64,000 nt of DNA from assembly GCA_037178625.1 (NCBI GenBank), contig CM074128.1, positions 930,001 to 994,000 on the forward strand. Direction: 5' to 3'. Made by a program: the position numbers and the translations under genes. The notes beneath the pieces were generated by a model, which saw nothing but the letters and a program-made list of their open reading frames with translations, was not told the DNA's origin and made no database searches. The DNA comes from Skeletonema tropicum (lineage: Eukaryota; Bacillariophyta; Thalassiosirophyceae; Thalassiosirales; Thalassiosiraceae). This document shows, piece by piece, positions 1-9,297 of the stretch; positions within the stretch are counted from its first letter, which is position 1; every line of letters begins with the position of its first letter.

Positions 1-1112
1 CAATTTACATATCAGATATTCACATTCTAAAACTCACTGTGCGTATCCATGCATTGCGGCAGCGGCCAGAGAATGACTTTGGTCTGCGGTTTGGCTTCTG
101 GGAATTCAACGCAACATCTATTTGTTTTGAAGATCAGCACGTCGACAGTGACGAGTTGCATTTGCATGATATGACGTTTCACATTGGTAGCTTACAGTGC
201 CTCGAGTATAAAGGGACTTGTGAGCACAGTGTCGTTGCGGTAGGACTTGCCAATAGATTACCTGCGAAATCTCCTAGTGGCAAGAGCGACGTTTGCGTGC
301 CATCCGCAGCATCTCAGATTCTCGAAATTCCGTTATCATCCGCATTTGATACGGGTATGGATTCATCGTGTGCACTTCATGCAAGAATGATCTATCGCGA
401 AGGACCAAAAAACGGAAGGCAAAGAAAGAATGCAAATGGTTTTGTTTCGTTGAAAACCGGAACGTTTGACGTAGATATGGATCGTTCTCTTATTGATGGT
501 ATCATCTCAGCTGTCAATGAAACCAAACTCATCATTCTCGGCGAAGAAGAAAATGATTCGACTACAACGAAAGCCGAGAAAGGAAGTATTTCATCGCCTA
601 AAAACGTGAAAGCAGATCCAATTTGGTTGCTACAAGTAGCTACTAAGGGAGGCAACCTTTCCTATCAGCCTCTCGTGATGGTAAAACTCCCCGCAAGTAG
701 GTATCAAGCAAAGAAAGGGACCGATGGCTTCTCATTGAATACATTCCTGAATGGTCTAGGTGTCGAATATGGCCAATCTCTTCTCGAAACGCCAGCGCCC
801 ACATCATTAGCACCTCTGTCCGCGCTGCCTGAAAGCCTTCGATTGCATATTTTACTATATCTAGACGATCTAACACCCCTTGAGAAGGCATTGAAGATCA
901 AGAGGAAGAAGAAAACATCCGCATTTTTGAGAAGTCACACTGTGAGCAAGAAGCTCTCCAAGCTCCCTTCAGCTTTCGATAGGAAGATATCTGTCCAACA
1001 AGAAGCTTATCGTCGTAACGATTTGTTGAGCCGGCTTCAGTCGCTGGATGTTGAGTCATTGGAGGCACTCCTTGCCATCCACGATAGCTTTCCAAAGAAG
1101 GCAAAAGGTTAA
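1..1112 (+). CDS. Unrecognised protein, 3' part only (5' end outside window)
   Basis: The reading frame is open from the left edge and ends at a TAA at 1110-1112, so only the C-terminal ~369 residues are visible. The first in-window start-like codon is a GTG at 39, which is not a plausible eukaryotic start; an upstream exon or start must lie outside. I recognise no domain. The visible part is mixed alpha/beta in composition, with a lysine-rich stretch (about residue 295, KIKRKKKTS) and a C-terminal Leu-rich helical segment. No membrane helix is apparent. Its stop is only 25 bp from the stop of the oppositely oriented neighbour, so their 3' UTRs must overlap. A very long upstream protein is possible but not shown. 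Confidence 0.6.
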   Translation, partial: IYISDIHILKLTVRIHALRQRPENDFGLRFGFWEFNATSICFEDQHVDSDELHLHDMTFHIGSLQCLEYKGTCEHSVVAVGLANRLPAKSPSGKSDVCVPSAASQILEIPLSSAFDTGMDSSCALHARMIYREGPKNGRQRKNANGFVSLKTGTFDVDMDRSLIDGIISAVNETKLIILGEEENDSTTTKAEKGSISSPKNVKADPIWLLQVATKGGNLSYQPLVMVKLPASRYQAKKGTDGFSLNTFLNGLGVEYGQSLLETPAPTSLAPLSALPESLRLHILLYLDDLTPLEKALKIKRKKKTSAFLRSHTVSKKLSKLPSAFDRKISVQQEAYRRNDLLSRLQSLDVESLEALLAIHDSFPKKAKG

Positions 1113-1137
1113 GAATGATTTATGTATATAAAATTAG

Positions 1138-2589
1138 TCATGTAGAAGTAGTAACGATATGTTTCACTGTTGCTAGGCTGCAACCTCTCTGATACATGGC
1201 CGATTGAATCATCTTCGTTGCACGGTACTCATCATTCGGAGCCTCCCATAACACATGAGGAGCTGCACCAGCTCCAGTCGCCGCCGGAACAACGATCCGT
1301 TCCACTGGGACCACCAATCGAATCGCCGAGGTAACAAACACTTCCGACCAAAGTCCATCCCTCATATCTTGAATTGTCGGAGGTTTCGAACTATCCACTT
1401 TCATTCCCCTCTCATTAAGCTCTTGTAGAATCAAGTGCCTCGCGTAGCCGGGCAGAACCAATCCTACAGGTGCAGTACGGACACTTCCATCTTGGTACAC
1501 GACAAACAAATTGGAAATGAGTCCTTCTAAAAGCTCCAACGTTTCAATAAAGTTGTCATTGGGATACGTCATGATGTTGGTACCTCTCTCAGTCTCAGGT
1601 TGTCGAACAAGGATAACTTCACCGACACTACCATCCGATGGTTTGTACCTGTTTGGATCTTCCAACGGACGACGGATTCGACACCATGACGATACTTTGG
1701 CACTGGCACTTGATCCTACCTGACGTTGAAGATTCAAGTTCATGCCGTGTCGACGTGGTAGGACTGATAATGCCTCTGGTGTGAGCTGATTTGGAATAGC
1801 GAGGCATGCTGTTATGGGTGCAGGTAGATGAGGCAGTAGTGACTCGTGCTCGTCAACATTGTTGTTGGATGGTGGTGGTTGAGGCGCACTTGTAGCAAAT
1901 GCAGCATGCCCTCTAACCAATGGTGTAGAAGATTGCCGTGTCAAAGATGATGAAGGTGTCCATAATATCGTCACCATTAGCGTTTGAGTTCCCGAATGAC
2001 AGATTGATTTGGTCGCCTGTTCCAGTAACATATGCATCACATGTCTCGTTTCCTCAAATGAATCTGCAAACATATACTCAGTCTGCACGGAACTCCCCAT
2101 CCCTGACATGGATGTAATGCCCCCTCCATAGAAACTTCCTACATCTGAGTCCTCAGTAACTCCAAATAAATTGGTATGTAATGTTTGAAACGAAGATGAC
2201 AATCGATCCATGTGAAATTTCTCTCCCCATACCTTCCATTCACACTTCAATTCATCTGTTGATGATACTGTCGTAGCATCACACCGCAGGACGGTATACG
2301 CTCCCACTCCATACTTGGGCCCATCTTGTTGTTCAATGTGTTCCATCCATCCTCTTGCGGATGTGAGTAGTTTGTCGGATTGGGGTATTTGATGGACTTG
2401 GAGGGTGTCGGCCTGAGCACAGAACGATGACGAGGATAGGTCATTGTGAAGCGCGGATGATGATGAAAACGCTAGGCATGGAAGATTTAGTGTTGTTAGG
2501 CTGACAATGGAGAGTAAGAGTGCGGTATGGCGGCGGACCATCATCGTGAACTGTAGCAATTGCATTCCGACACCAGACTTCTTTTCCAT
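1138..2589 (-). CDS. Plastid-targeted class IV aminotransferase-like (PLP fold IV) protein
   Basis: A single-exon gene of 483 residues, starting at the ATG at 2589. The N-terminus has a hydrophobic signal (HTALLLSIVSLTTLNL) ending in CLA|FSSS, which matches the heterokont plastid motif. The C-terminal half resembles fold-type IV PLP enzymes (branched-chain/D-amino-acid aminotransferase and ADC lyase family): a segment KVSSWCRIRRPLE, a core EGLISNLFVVYQDG in the position of the family's E-x-x-x-SN-x-F motif, and a segment with SEVFVTSAIRLVVPV. Similar plastid-type sequences in plants are annotated as D-amino-acid aminotransferase-like. The real substrate cannot be told from sequence. I did not place the PLP lysine with certainty, so catalytic activity is unproven. 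Confidence 0.6.
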   Translation of the reverse strand: MEKKSGVGMQLLQFTMMVRRHTALLLSIVSLTTLNLPCLAFSSSSALHNDLSSSSFCAQADTLQVHQIPQSDKLLTSARGWMEHIEQQDGPKYGVGAYTVLRCDATTVSSTDELKCEWKVWGEKFHMDRLSSSFQTLHTNLFGVTEDSDVGSFYGGGITSMSGMGSSVQTEYMFADSFEETRHVMHMLLEQATKSICHSGTQTLMVTILWTPSSSLTRQSSTPLVRGHAAFATSAPQPPPSNNNVDEHESLLPHLPAPITACLAIPNQLTPEALSVLPRRHGMNLNLQRQVGSSASAKVSSWCRIRRPLEDPNRYKPSDGSVGEVILVRQPETERGTNIMTYPNDNFIETLELLEGLISNLFVVYQDGSVRTAPVGLVLPGYARHLILQELNERGMKVDSSKPPTIQDMRDGLWSEVFVTSAIRLVVPVERIVVPAATGAGAAPHVLWEAPNDEYRATKMIQSAMYQRGCSLATVKHIVTTST

Positions 2590-3316
2590 CAACTCTTGAC
2601 AACTCTTGTGATGTGAACTCCATCCATCATCTGAAATCTAAACTCTAGCTTGCCCCCTTCAACTATCAGCCTATTATCAAAGTTCTACCCCTTTAGCCAC
2701 ACTACAGGTCTCGGTTAACTCTGCTCAGCACCAGGGAAGGCAGGAACGTTTGGAATGATAGGAGGGGCAGAAAGATGTAATTTGTGTTGGTAGTATCTAT
2801 GATTATGTACTTCAGTGTATGTAGGGTGCTGAGACTTCGAGTTAACACATTCCCTCTACATACCTTAAAGTACCATAATAGTACATACTAGTACCACAAA
2901 TCACTTTTAAATGTACACATTTATTTGACAACCATTCCACACTACCAACTCTTCTTTATCCCAATCAACCGTCTGAATGCTTTCGGTAGATGCGAGACCT
3001 GTAGTGTGCCTTTAGCCATTTACTATGCGATTGCACTAGAGAGATAATGACAGTGGATACTCAATTTGTACCCCCTTGATTTATTTGCGCATAAAAAATG
3101 AGGGGCTTCTCTTTTCTGCCCGCAATTACAAGAATAAACTCATTGAATCGTTGATCGTTGATCGTTGCAACGATTTGCAACGTTTTATTGCAAGCAAATA
3201 AAGAAAGCAAACAATAATAATCGCTTCAATAACAACCTCTCGACGACGCCGACGGGAATAGAAGATAGAAGAAGCACTGCTCACTTATCAATATAATATA
3301 ATTAAAATCAGTCAAA
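2590..3316. other. Divergent intergenic region with small palindromes
   Basis: A 727 bp region between the aminotransferase-like gene and the SNARE gene. No ORF of note. It holds a run of GTAC-containing motifs near 2867-2893 and, about 150 bp upstream of the SNARE start, a repeated TTGATCG followed by the perfect palindrome CGTTGCAACG (3163-3172) and a partial repeat ATTTGCAACG (3173-3182). A bidirectional promoter is likely, but no TATA box or start site can be defended. Confidence 0.4.
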
Positions 3317-3940
3317 ATGAACGACTACTCCATCAACGGCTGGGACAATGAATACGCCCGCCTCGCCCGAGCTGCCTCCCAGCTCCGCACAATATCCCCC
3401 CAGCGCAATAGCAACAATAACTCATCAGCCCAACAAAAGCAAGATCAAGCAACCTCCATTCAAACCGGGCTCAATCGCCTCGATACCCAATTGCACAATT
3501 TAGAAAGTAGCATGACAGTCAGCTCAGCTGAGGCGGGGAGAAGGAGAGGATTATTGGACGGGTTACGAAGTCAGCTATCGGATATTACCGGCACTGACCC
3601 TACTATTACTGGAGGTATTGGTCGACAACAACCACAATCCTCCTCCTCCTCTTCTGCCACCGCAGCAGCACTCCGTCACCAAGATGAACTAATCGACGAT
3701 CTCGCCATTGGAGTCGGACGTCTCAAAACTCAAACACACCTAATCCACGATGAATCCAAGGCACATGTCCATTTGTTAAATGAGATGGATGCCAATGTCG
3801 ATTTGGCCAATGCGGGGTTGGAGGATGAAACGAGGAGGGCGATGAGGTTGAGGGAGGAGAAGAGTGTTTGGAGGTTGCATTTGGTGATTGTTGGGTTGAG
3901 TGTGTTGTTGTTTTTGTTGATTTTGATGGGGCTGTCGTAG
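3317..3940 (+). CDS. Qc-SNARE (syntaxin 8 / SYP5-like), tail-anchored
   Basis: A 207-residue protein starting at an ATG in a good context (AAAATGAAC). It has an N-terminal W-x-x-E-Y-x-x-x helix and a short helical region to about residue 90, a Ser-rich linker, one SNARE coiled-coil (about 119-178) with hydrophobic layers L125, L129, V133, L136, I143, L154, M157 and V161, then a single C-terminal membrane anchor (about 185-205) with almost nothing after it. This layout is that of Qc-SNAREs acting on endosomes or vacuole/Golgi membranes. Counted by heptad register, the central ionic-layer residue is H150 where family members usually have Gln. Its stop is 127 bp from the next gene's stop on the other strand. 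Confidence 0.75.
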   Translation: MNDYSINGWDNEYARLARAASQLRTISPQRNSNNNSSAQQKQDQATSIQTGLNRLDTQLHNLESSMTVSSAEAGRRRGLLDGLRSQLSDITGTDPTITGGIGRQQPQSSSSSSATAAALRHQDELIDDLAIGVGRLKTQTHLIHDESKAHVHLLNEMDANVDLANAGLEDETRRAMRLREEKSVWRLHLVIVGLSVLLFLLILMGLS

Positions 3941-4067
3941 AGAGAGGAATTATTGTTTTTGGTTTTGAAATTAATGTACAATATAGAGGATTAGTTATGC
4001 AGACAATGCAGAAGAGCAGATCATGTCTATGACAAGCATTGTTATCTGTTATGCATTAATTATTATC

Positions 4068-5348
4068 CTATTCTATTTCAGCGTCTACAACACCAGCTAT
4101 TAACTTTCGTCCAGTGTTGCCACTACTACTTGGTGATTTTCCCAGCATCCAATCGGACACCTCTTCCACCAATATATGTAAAACTTCTTCATTTCCAAAC
4201 GATGCATTTTGAAACCCACCTGTAGCTGCATCAGCCATTACTCTGGCTTCTTCTGGCAAGTCCAAGTCATCAACTCCTAGTTTCAAGAATACAGGGGAGA
4301 GATGTGTGCCTGGAAGATTGGATATAGATAATGCTGGCTCTCCTCCCTCTTCAAAGCAATCTAAGAATCGTTTGCTACTATCAAGATCATCGTCATCAAA
4401 TTTGAATAACCGTATTTTCTTCAACACATCCTCATTGAACTTTGTCTTGACAATCCGATCGAGATCGTCCGGAGAGGGTGTAAACTCGAGTCCCACGGCA
4501 CCAATAGCCATACTTGCTAAATCAAACAAGGCATCAAACGGTGCAGGTCCTCCCTGAAACCCCGTATTGCCTCCTAAATCCATTTCATTTGCAAACGATC
4601 TAGCCATTGTGATAGTCTCCGCAAAACCAAAGTTGTTGAAGCTTACAAATCCCAATCCGGCAAGTTCTTCACCTATACCAGTGGCGGCAACACCAATGGA
4701 ATGGAGTTTGCATCCCAAACTGTGCCCTATTGCATACTTTGGCAGTGACGACGAATACCCTCTCGAATCTTCGCATTCCACAACTGCACTTTTCATTCTT
4801 GACACTGCCTTTTGCGCTATACCAAAATGATCCAGTCCGACCTCATATGGAATTGCTACAACCGCAGCGTTGGTTCGTTCCGCGACACGCTTGAGGAATG
4901 TCGAATAGGCAATGTGAGGAAATTGACCGAGTACTGCTCCACCCAAAAAGAATATGACACAGGATGGTGCTGCTCCGGATGCAGGTTCGAGCAGATATAC
5001 AATTTCTGGTGGTGTGGTACTACTATCTTCCTCTTTTACATCCAGTACGGTCCATTCACCAATCTTCGTTTTACCATTGGTGTTTCTGGCTAGTTCCCAT
5101 TGCTTGTCTAATCGGGCTAATGCCGTAACCAGTTCTCCACCGATGGCATCGGCGGGATTATCATCGTTTGACTGATAGAGATGGAATTGACGTTGGGTGT
5201 TTTGTGGAAGATGATGCTGCTGCACACTTCTTTTATGTTGCTGTCGCGACAGAGAACTTAGGCTGAATGCAGTCCCAAACAGTACTACTTCCTTGCATGT
5301 GAGAAAGGCTACTAACCCCAACAAGCATGCTTTGGCTTCCCTCATCAT
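4068..5348 (-). CDS. DUF1350-family alpha/beta hydrolase-like protein, plastid-targeted
   Basis: A 426-residue single-exon protein. The N-terminus (MMREAKACLLGLVAFLTCKE) is a signal peptide ending GTA|FSLSS, a heterokont plastid pre-sequence. The body matches the DUF1350 family known from cyanobacteria and plastids: SCVIFFLGGAVLGQFP (strand and oxyanion loop), YSTFLKRVAERTNAAVVA, then GHSLGCKLH, which is a nucleophile elbow G-x-S-x-G with Ser as expected, and VSFNNFGFAETI. The C-terminus carries an HL segment in the usual position of a catalytic His (GTHLSP). The family has an alpha/beta-hydrolase fold but no settled substrate. Two in-frame ATGs lie side by side at the start. Confidence 0.75.
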   Translation of the reverse strand: MMREAKACLLGLVAFLTCKEVVLFGTAFSLSSLSRQQHKRSVQQHHLPQNTQRQFHLYQSNDDNPADAIGGELVTALARLDKQWELARNTNGKTKIGEWTVLDVKEEDSSTTPPEIVYLLEPASGAAPSCVIFFLGGAVLGQFPHIAYSTFLKRVAERTNAAVVAIPYEVGLDHFGIAQKAVSRMKSAVVECEDSRGYSSSLPKYAIGHSLGCKLHSIGVAATGIGEELAGLGFVSFNNFGFAETITMARSFANEMDLGGNTGFQGGPAPFDALFDLASMAIGAVGLEFTPSPDDLDRIVKTKFNEDVLKKIRLFKFDDDDLDSSKRFLDCFEEGGEPALSISNLPGTHLSPVFLKLGVDDLDLPEEARVMADAATGGFQNASFGNEEVLHILVEEVSDWMLGKSPSSSGNTGRKLIAGVVDAEIE

Positions 5349-5531
5349 CGTAGTTTGTCTTCTGTTCGAGCATTATTTGATGCTTGTAGCTTGTTGTCGT
5401 GTTGTCGGTTGTCGTGGATGAAAGATGAAGGTGTGACTCAGAAGGCGTGCGAATGTCGTACCGGTTTATTCGGAAGAAAATTATGCCGGGCGGATGGTCT
5501 GCGGAGTTCTAGAGAGAAGCAGAAATTTTTA

Positions 5532-5622
5532 ACGTAGGAATTCTATATGTCAAATTTGAGCCATTGAAATGCGGCACAGCTGCCACATTTGACTTTTTGT
5601 TTGAGCGTACCAATTCCTACGT
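5532..5622. repeat. 91 bp foldback (MITE-like) element with ACGTAGGAATT terminal inverted repeats
   Basis: The ends are perfect inverted repeats: ACGTAGGAATT at 5532-5542 and AATTCCTACGT at 5612-5622. Nested inside are GTCAAAT/ATTTGAC arms and a hairpin AAATGCGGCA-CAGC-TGCCACATTT with one mismatch. The structure is that of a tiny foldback or MITE-like element. No target-site duplication was established. No coding capacity. Confidence 0.55.
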
Positions 5623-5693
5623 CATTACTCGCTTGACTCGCGCGGCCAGCTGATGGCGCCATTTTGCGTTGTTAGATTCCGAGGTGGACCGGC

Positions 5694-5771
5694 GGTAGGA
5701 ATTATTTTAGCGATTCATGTACCAGAAAATTTCTGTAGCTCTACACAAATGTGGCATCGCTGCCACATTTG
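5694..5771. repeat. Second, partial copy of the foldback element with perfect hairpin core
   Basis: GGTAGGAATT at 5694-5703 corresponds to the left terminal repeat of the neighbouring element. At 5746-5771 lies a perfect 11 bp inverted repeat, CAAATGTGGCA, a 4-base TCGC loop, then TGCCACATTTG. The core is the same as in the 5532-5622 copy apart from one base and the loop. No right terminal repeat is seen, so this copy looks truncated. Confidence 0.5.
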
Positions 5772-5918
5772 ACCGGGATCTTGTCTTCTGTGCCACACGA
5801 AGTGGGATCAGGGATAGTACATATGTCAGTAGTGTCGTTTTCCGAGAGAGATCCTGACTTTAAAGTCATATCACACATCACATCAGTCATACAATGTCAT
5901 CATTATTTTCAATTGAAT

Positions 5919-8900
5919 TTAAAGCGTACCTGCAGCCTTTCTGCTTTGGTAATCCTCGAGACTAATGCCTTTCCTGATGCGTGTGGTCGTCTTCTTGACT
6001 CCAATTCCAGCAAGGTTGGCAATATCACCACCAATCATGATATCGTCATCATATGCGAACTGATTGCTTTGCGCTGATAAGTCCTGCTTTTGTGGATCAG
6101 GGTTATCATCGCGTTTGTTTTCCTTATCTACTTCCTTGGTTGCATTGGGATCATCCCTTTCGACAACTGCGCCAGCTTCTTTCTTCTCTTCTTCTGCGGT
6201 TGCTTCAGCAGCTTCATCGGACTTTGCTCCCTTCACTTCCCACAGATTTTTAGGCTTCACTTTACGACGTGCATATGGATCAAACTTGGGTTCCGCAGAT
6301 CCCTCTGCCTTCTCCCTGGCTCGTTGTTCCTTGTAGGCAGCAAAATCAGCACTTTGATTGGCCAGTTTGGCTCGCTGATTGACCTTATCCCAATTCTGAA
6401 TCTTTGAGTTCTTCTTCATCTTGTTGATACGTTCTTCATCTTCCTTCATAATTCTGCTTTGCTCCGCCTTCGCCTCAAGAAGGTTATTGTTCGCCTGCTC
6501 CAAGGCTCTTTTTAATTCAGTGACGTTTTCGTCAGCGATCATTTCACTGGATTCGTTTTCAGCCTCCATTCTTGCTACCTCAGCATCGGTAAGCTGCTTC
6601 TCCACCTCCTTCACGGCATCCTCCGCTGCCCTCACTGCTATAGCCACGCGAGTTTTCTCAAGTCCAATATTGGCTGATTTCTTGTTGCGTTTCTTCTTCT
6701 CCTTGACAAGCATTTCGATATCTTCCTTCGTGTAGGTGTAGTTATTGACGAGTTCATCTTGCTTCTTGCGGAGTTTGTTGGCCTTTTTCTTCGTGAGCAA
6801 AGTATGAGAACCACGTTCATTTTTTAGATGACCAACGTACTTTGTTACATCATCTACAGTTGGACGGTGATCTGACACAGTCAACATTTTGAACTCCCTT
6901 TTTTGTTTACCAAACGAAACTAACAACCATTTATGAGTTGTCACCTATAGAGGCAAATGATAAAAAGCGTGAGCTCAAAGAATGAGAATTTTGGGAGATC
7001 TCAGTGTTGACTGACACATTGGATAATACTTACAGGACTTTGGCCTTCCGAAGCAGGGAAAGTGTATGCATCCTTTTCCACAATTCCATCAATTTTGCAA
7101 AGCCTGTAACAGGCTTTTTGAGTTTTGTTGTCTCTACCAATACCAATTCGAACGTAAAAGTTCTTGATGGCAGTAAGAAAATATGGCTCATTACACCAAC
7201 GAATAAGTCTTCGTCTAGGAATAGACACTTTGGCATAGTCCTCTTGCTCAGCTTCCGCATCGTCCGTCCTTTTCACTGGTTCATCATTATCTTCTTCCTC
7301 AACATCTTTCATCGATTCATCGTCAGACTCTTCAGCCTGCAATTGCGTTACTTTCTTCTTGGCCGCCTTCTGCCATGGCTTCGCCACTTCTTCATAATCA
7401 TCATCGGAATCGTCTGAATCTCTCCCGTAGTCAAGATCACTTTCCGATTCCTCTTCCACCTCTTTTCGGCTAGCACGACTTTCACGAATCTTTGCCAAGG
7501 CAGCTTGTTTCTTGAATTGTTTGCCCTTCTTCACAAGATTTCTCGCAGAGACACGCTTTCCGGACAATGACGCAGCAATGGCTGCATCAGCCGATGTATC
7601 AATAGTTTCTTCTTCCTCCTCTTCTTCACTCGAATCATCTTCTTCCTCCTCATCAGCAACTTTTTGTTTCTTCTTTGGAGGCGCCTTCTTCGACTTGGTA
7701 GCCGCAGCCTTCTTCTTTGCTGGTGTCTTTTTCTTCTTTGATCCCCCCTCAGCTGCCTTCTTCTCCTCCTTTTCACGACGTTTATTCTCACGAAGAGCCT
7801 TTTTAATATCCGCTTGTTTCTTGAGTTCATCAAAACGTTCGGCCAAAATAGCCTCACGTTCAAGTTCGGGCAATGAGTCAAGATATTTCTTATCATCATC
7901 ATTCTGTACCAACGTTTGTGTGTCGAATGTTTCAAAATCCAATTCCATTTCTTCCTCACTACTGCTATCACTGTCCGAGTCGGAGGACATGACCTTCTGT
8001 GCTGTTTTGGCACGTGCCGAAGCGCGGGTGGCGGCTGCACGGGCGGGAGGACGTCCTCTACGCTTTGGTGGGGCGGGTTCAGGCTCTGATTCATCCGAGT
8101 CGTCAAATATAGGGTCCTTTGTTGCCGGTGTTGGTGCAGCAGCAGCTGCTGCTGCAGGTTCTGCTGCAGGTTTCTTTACTTCTTCCTCCTCTTCATCTTC
8201 CGATGATTCGTCCATATCGGATTCTTCCTTCTTTTTAGCAGGAGGGGTAGGACGGAGCATTTTCCCCGTCCCACGATTGGCTGCGGCAACCTCCCATGGT
8301 GCATCCTCATCGCTATCATCACTGCTATCGTCTTCATCCTCTTCAACATTGGCCCTGCAAGGTTTCAATAATGATGATATAATCATTAGATGGACATGCA
8401 TTAAAATCAAATGTCTAGCAAGTCAGTCAAAGTTTGTAATTTCAATTCACACTCACGATTGACGACGCAACTGCTTCCCTCCTCCACCCATCGCCCCAAG
8501 CCTCTTGCCACTCCCCACCGGCACAGGTGGGACCGATTCATCCGAACTATCCGAGTCATCATCATCGTCAACGTCATCATCCCGCGGGGGAGGTGGTCGA
8601 AGCTGTTTGCCCATCCCCCGTCGCATCATTTGTTGTGGTGGTGGTGCGTGTACTTCTTCGTCGTCATCATCATCGCTGCTATCGTCCTCTGGTGGACTGT
8701 ATAAAATAGAGATATGATGTGTTCATAGTATTGGTACACGAAAATAATTCAATGTTGAGAGAGATGATTCACATTGTACATCCAAGATATATCCACTCTA
8801 CTAAACGAGCCACAAACAACATATACACTTAAATTACACAAAATACAATACTACTCACGCCATACTCAGCTGCTTCCCACCCCCCGGCCTACTCGCCATG

Positions 8901-9052
8901 CTCAACTGCTTCCCCCCTCCAAAATTACCCAATTGCTTGCCCCGTCCACGTGACACCATTGCGGCTTGCATGTTGTAATCGTCATCTTCGGACTCTGAGG
9001 AGGAAGAGGAGGAGGAGGATGGTGGCCGGAAGTGCTTCTTGGTTCGTACCAT
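5919..9052 (-). CDS. RTF1: RTF1, Plus3-domain subunit of the Paf1 transcription elongation complex (4 exons)
   Basis: Exons on the minus strand are 8859-9052, 8457-8696, 7034-8354 and 5919-6944; all three introns are GT-AG and the join gives 926 residues. The Plus3 domain (about 510-630) is split by the last intron: RRLIRWCNEPYFLTAIKNFY...VRIGIG...YRLCKIDGIV, then VTTHKWLLVSFGKQKREF. Plus3 binds phosphorylated Spt5 and RTF1 promotes H2B ubiquitination and elongation (family knowledge). The C-terminal third is a long charged helix and a Paf1C-binding-like tail. The N-terminal ~145 residues are unusual: acidic Ser/Asp/Glu blocks alternating with G-x-GKQL motifs in each of exons 1, 2 and 3. Basic lysine-rich nuclear segments occur around residue 370-420. 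Confidence 0.85.
6945..7033 (-). other. RTF1 intron 3
   Basis: 89 bp, donor GTAAGT after AGTCCT and acceptor CTATAG, phase 0. It falls inside the Plus3 domain; removal fuses GQSP to VTTHKW. Confidence 0.85.
8355..8456 (-). other. RTF1 intron 2
   Basis: 102 bp, donor GTGAGT after CGTCAATC and acceptor TTGCAG, phase 2. Joining yields RRQS-ANVEEDE with no frame break. Confidence 0.75.
8697..8858 (-). other. RTF1 intron 1
   Basis: 162 bp, donor GTGAGT after AGTATGGC and acceptor ATACAG, phase 2. Joining yields KQLSMAPPEDD. Confidence 0.75.
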
Positions 9053-9297
9053 GTTGTTAGTGTTGTGTTAGTTCGATGATACTGCAGCGGTAGCTGGATC
9101 ACTATCCAATCTTCGCCATTGTCACCGGTCCGTCCCGCCCAGGCACGGGGGCACGGAGATGAGAGGAGATCGATCATCGATAATGGTCAGTAAAATGGCG
9201 GGAAGTCAAGAGATTCAGTGCAGCACGCTCGCGCTCGCGATCTTTTTTGTCTTCGAAAAGCCTCCACAAAATTCGAGGGACAGAGAACATCTTCACC

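Larger units (their letters stand above)
5349..5918. other. Intergenic region carrying a foldback-repeat pair
   Basis: 570 bp between the start of the DUF1350 gene and the stop of RTF1. No credible ORF. It is dominated by two related hairpin-forming repeats (5532-5622 and 5694-5771), listed separately. Confidence 0.6.

Noticed and set aside
39..41. GTG as start codon of the first gene
   Set aside because: The frame stays open to the left edge and GTG is not a normal nuclear start; the gene is 5'-partial.
7512..8462. A 316-codon Ser/Ala-rich plus-strand frame opposite RTF1
   Set aside because: It is the antisense of the acidic/Lys-rich RTF1 exon 3 and runs through the RTF1 intron. Composition follows from the complement, with no domain.
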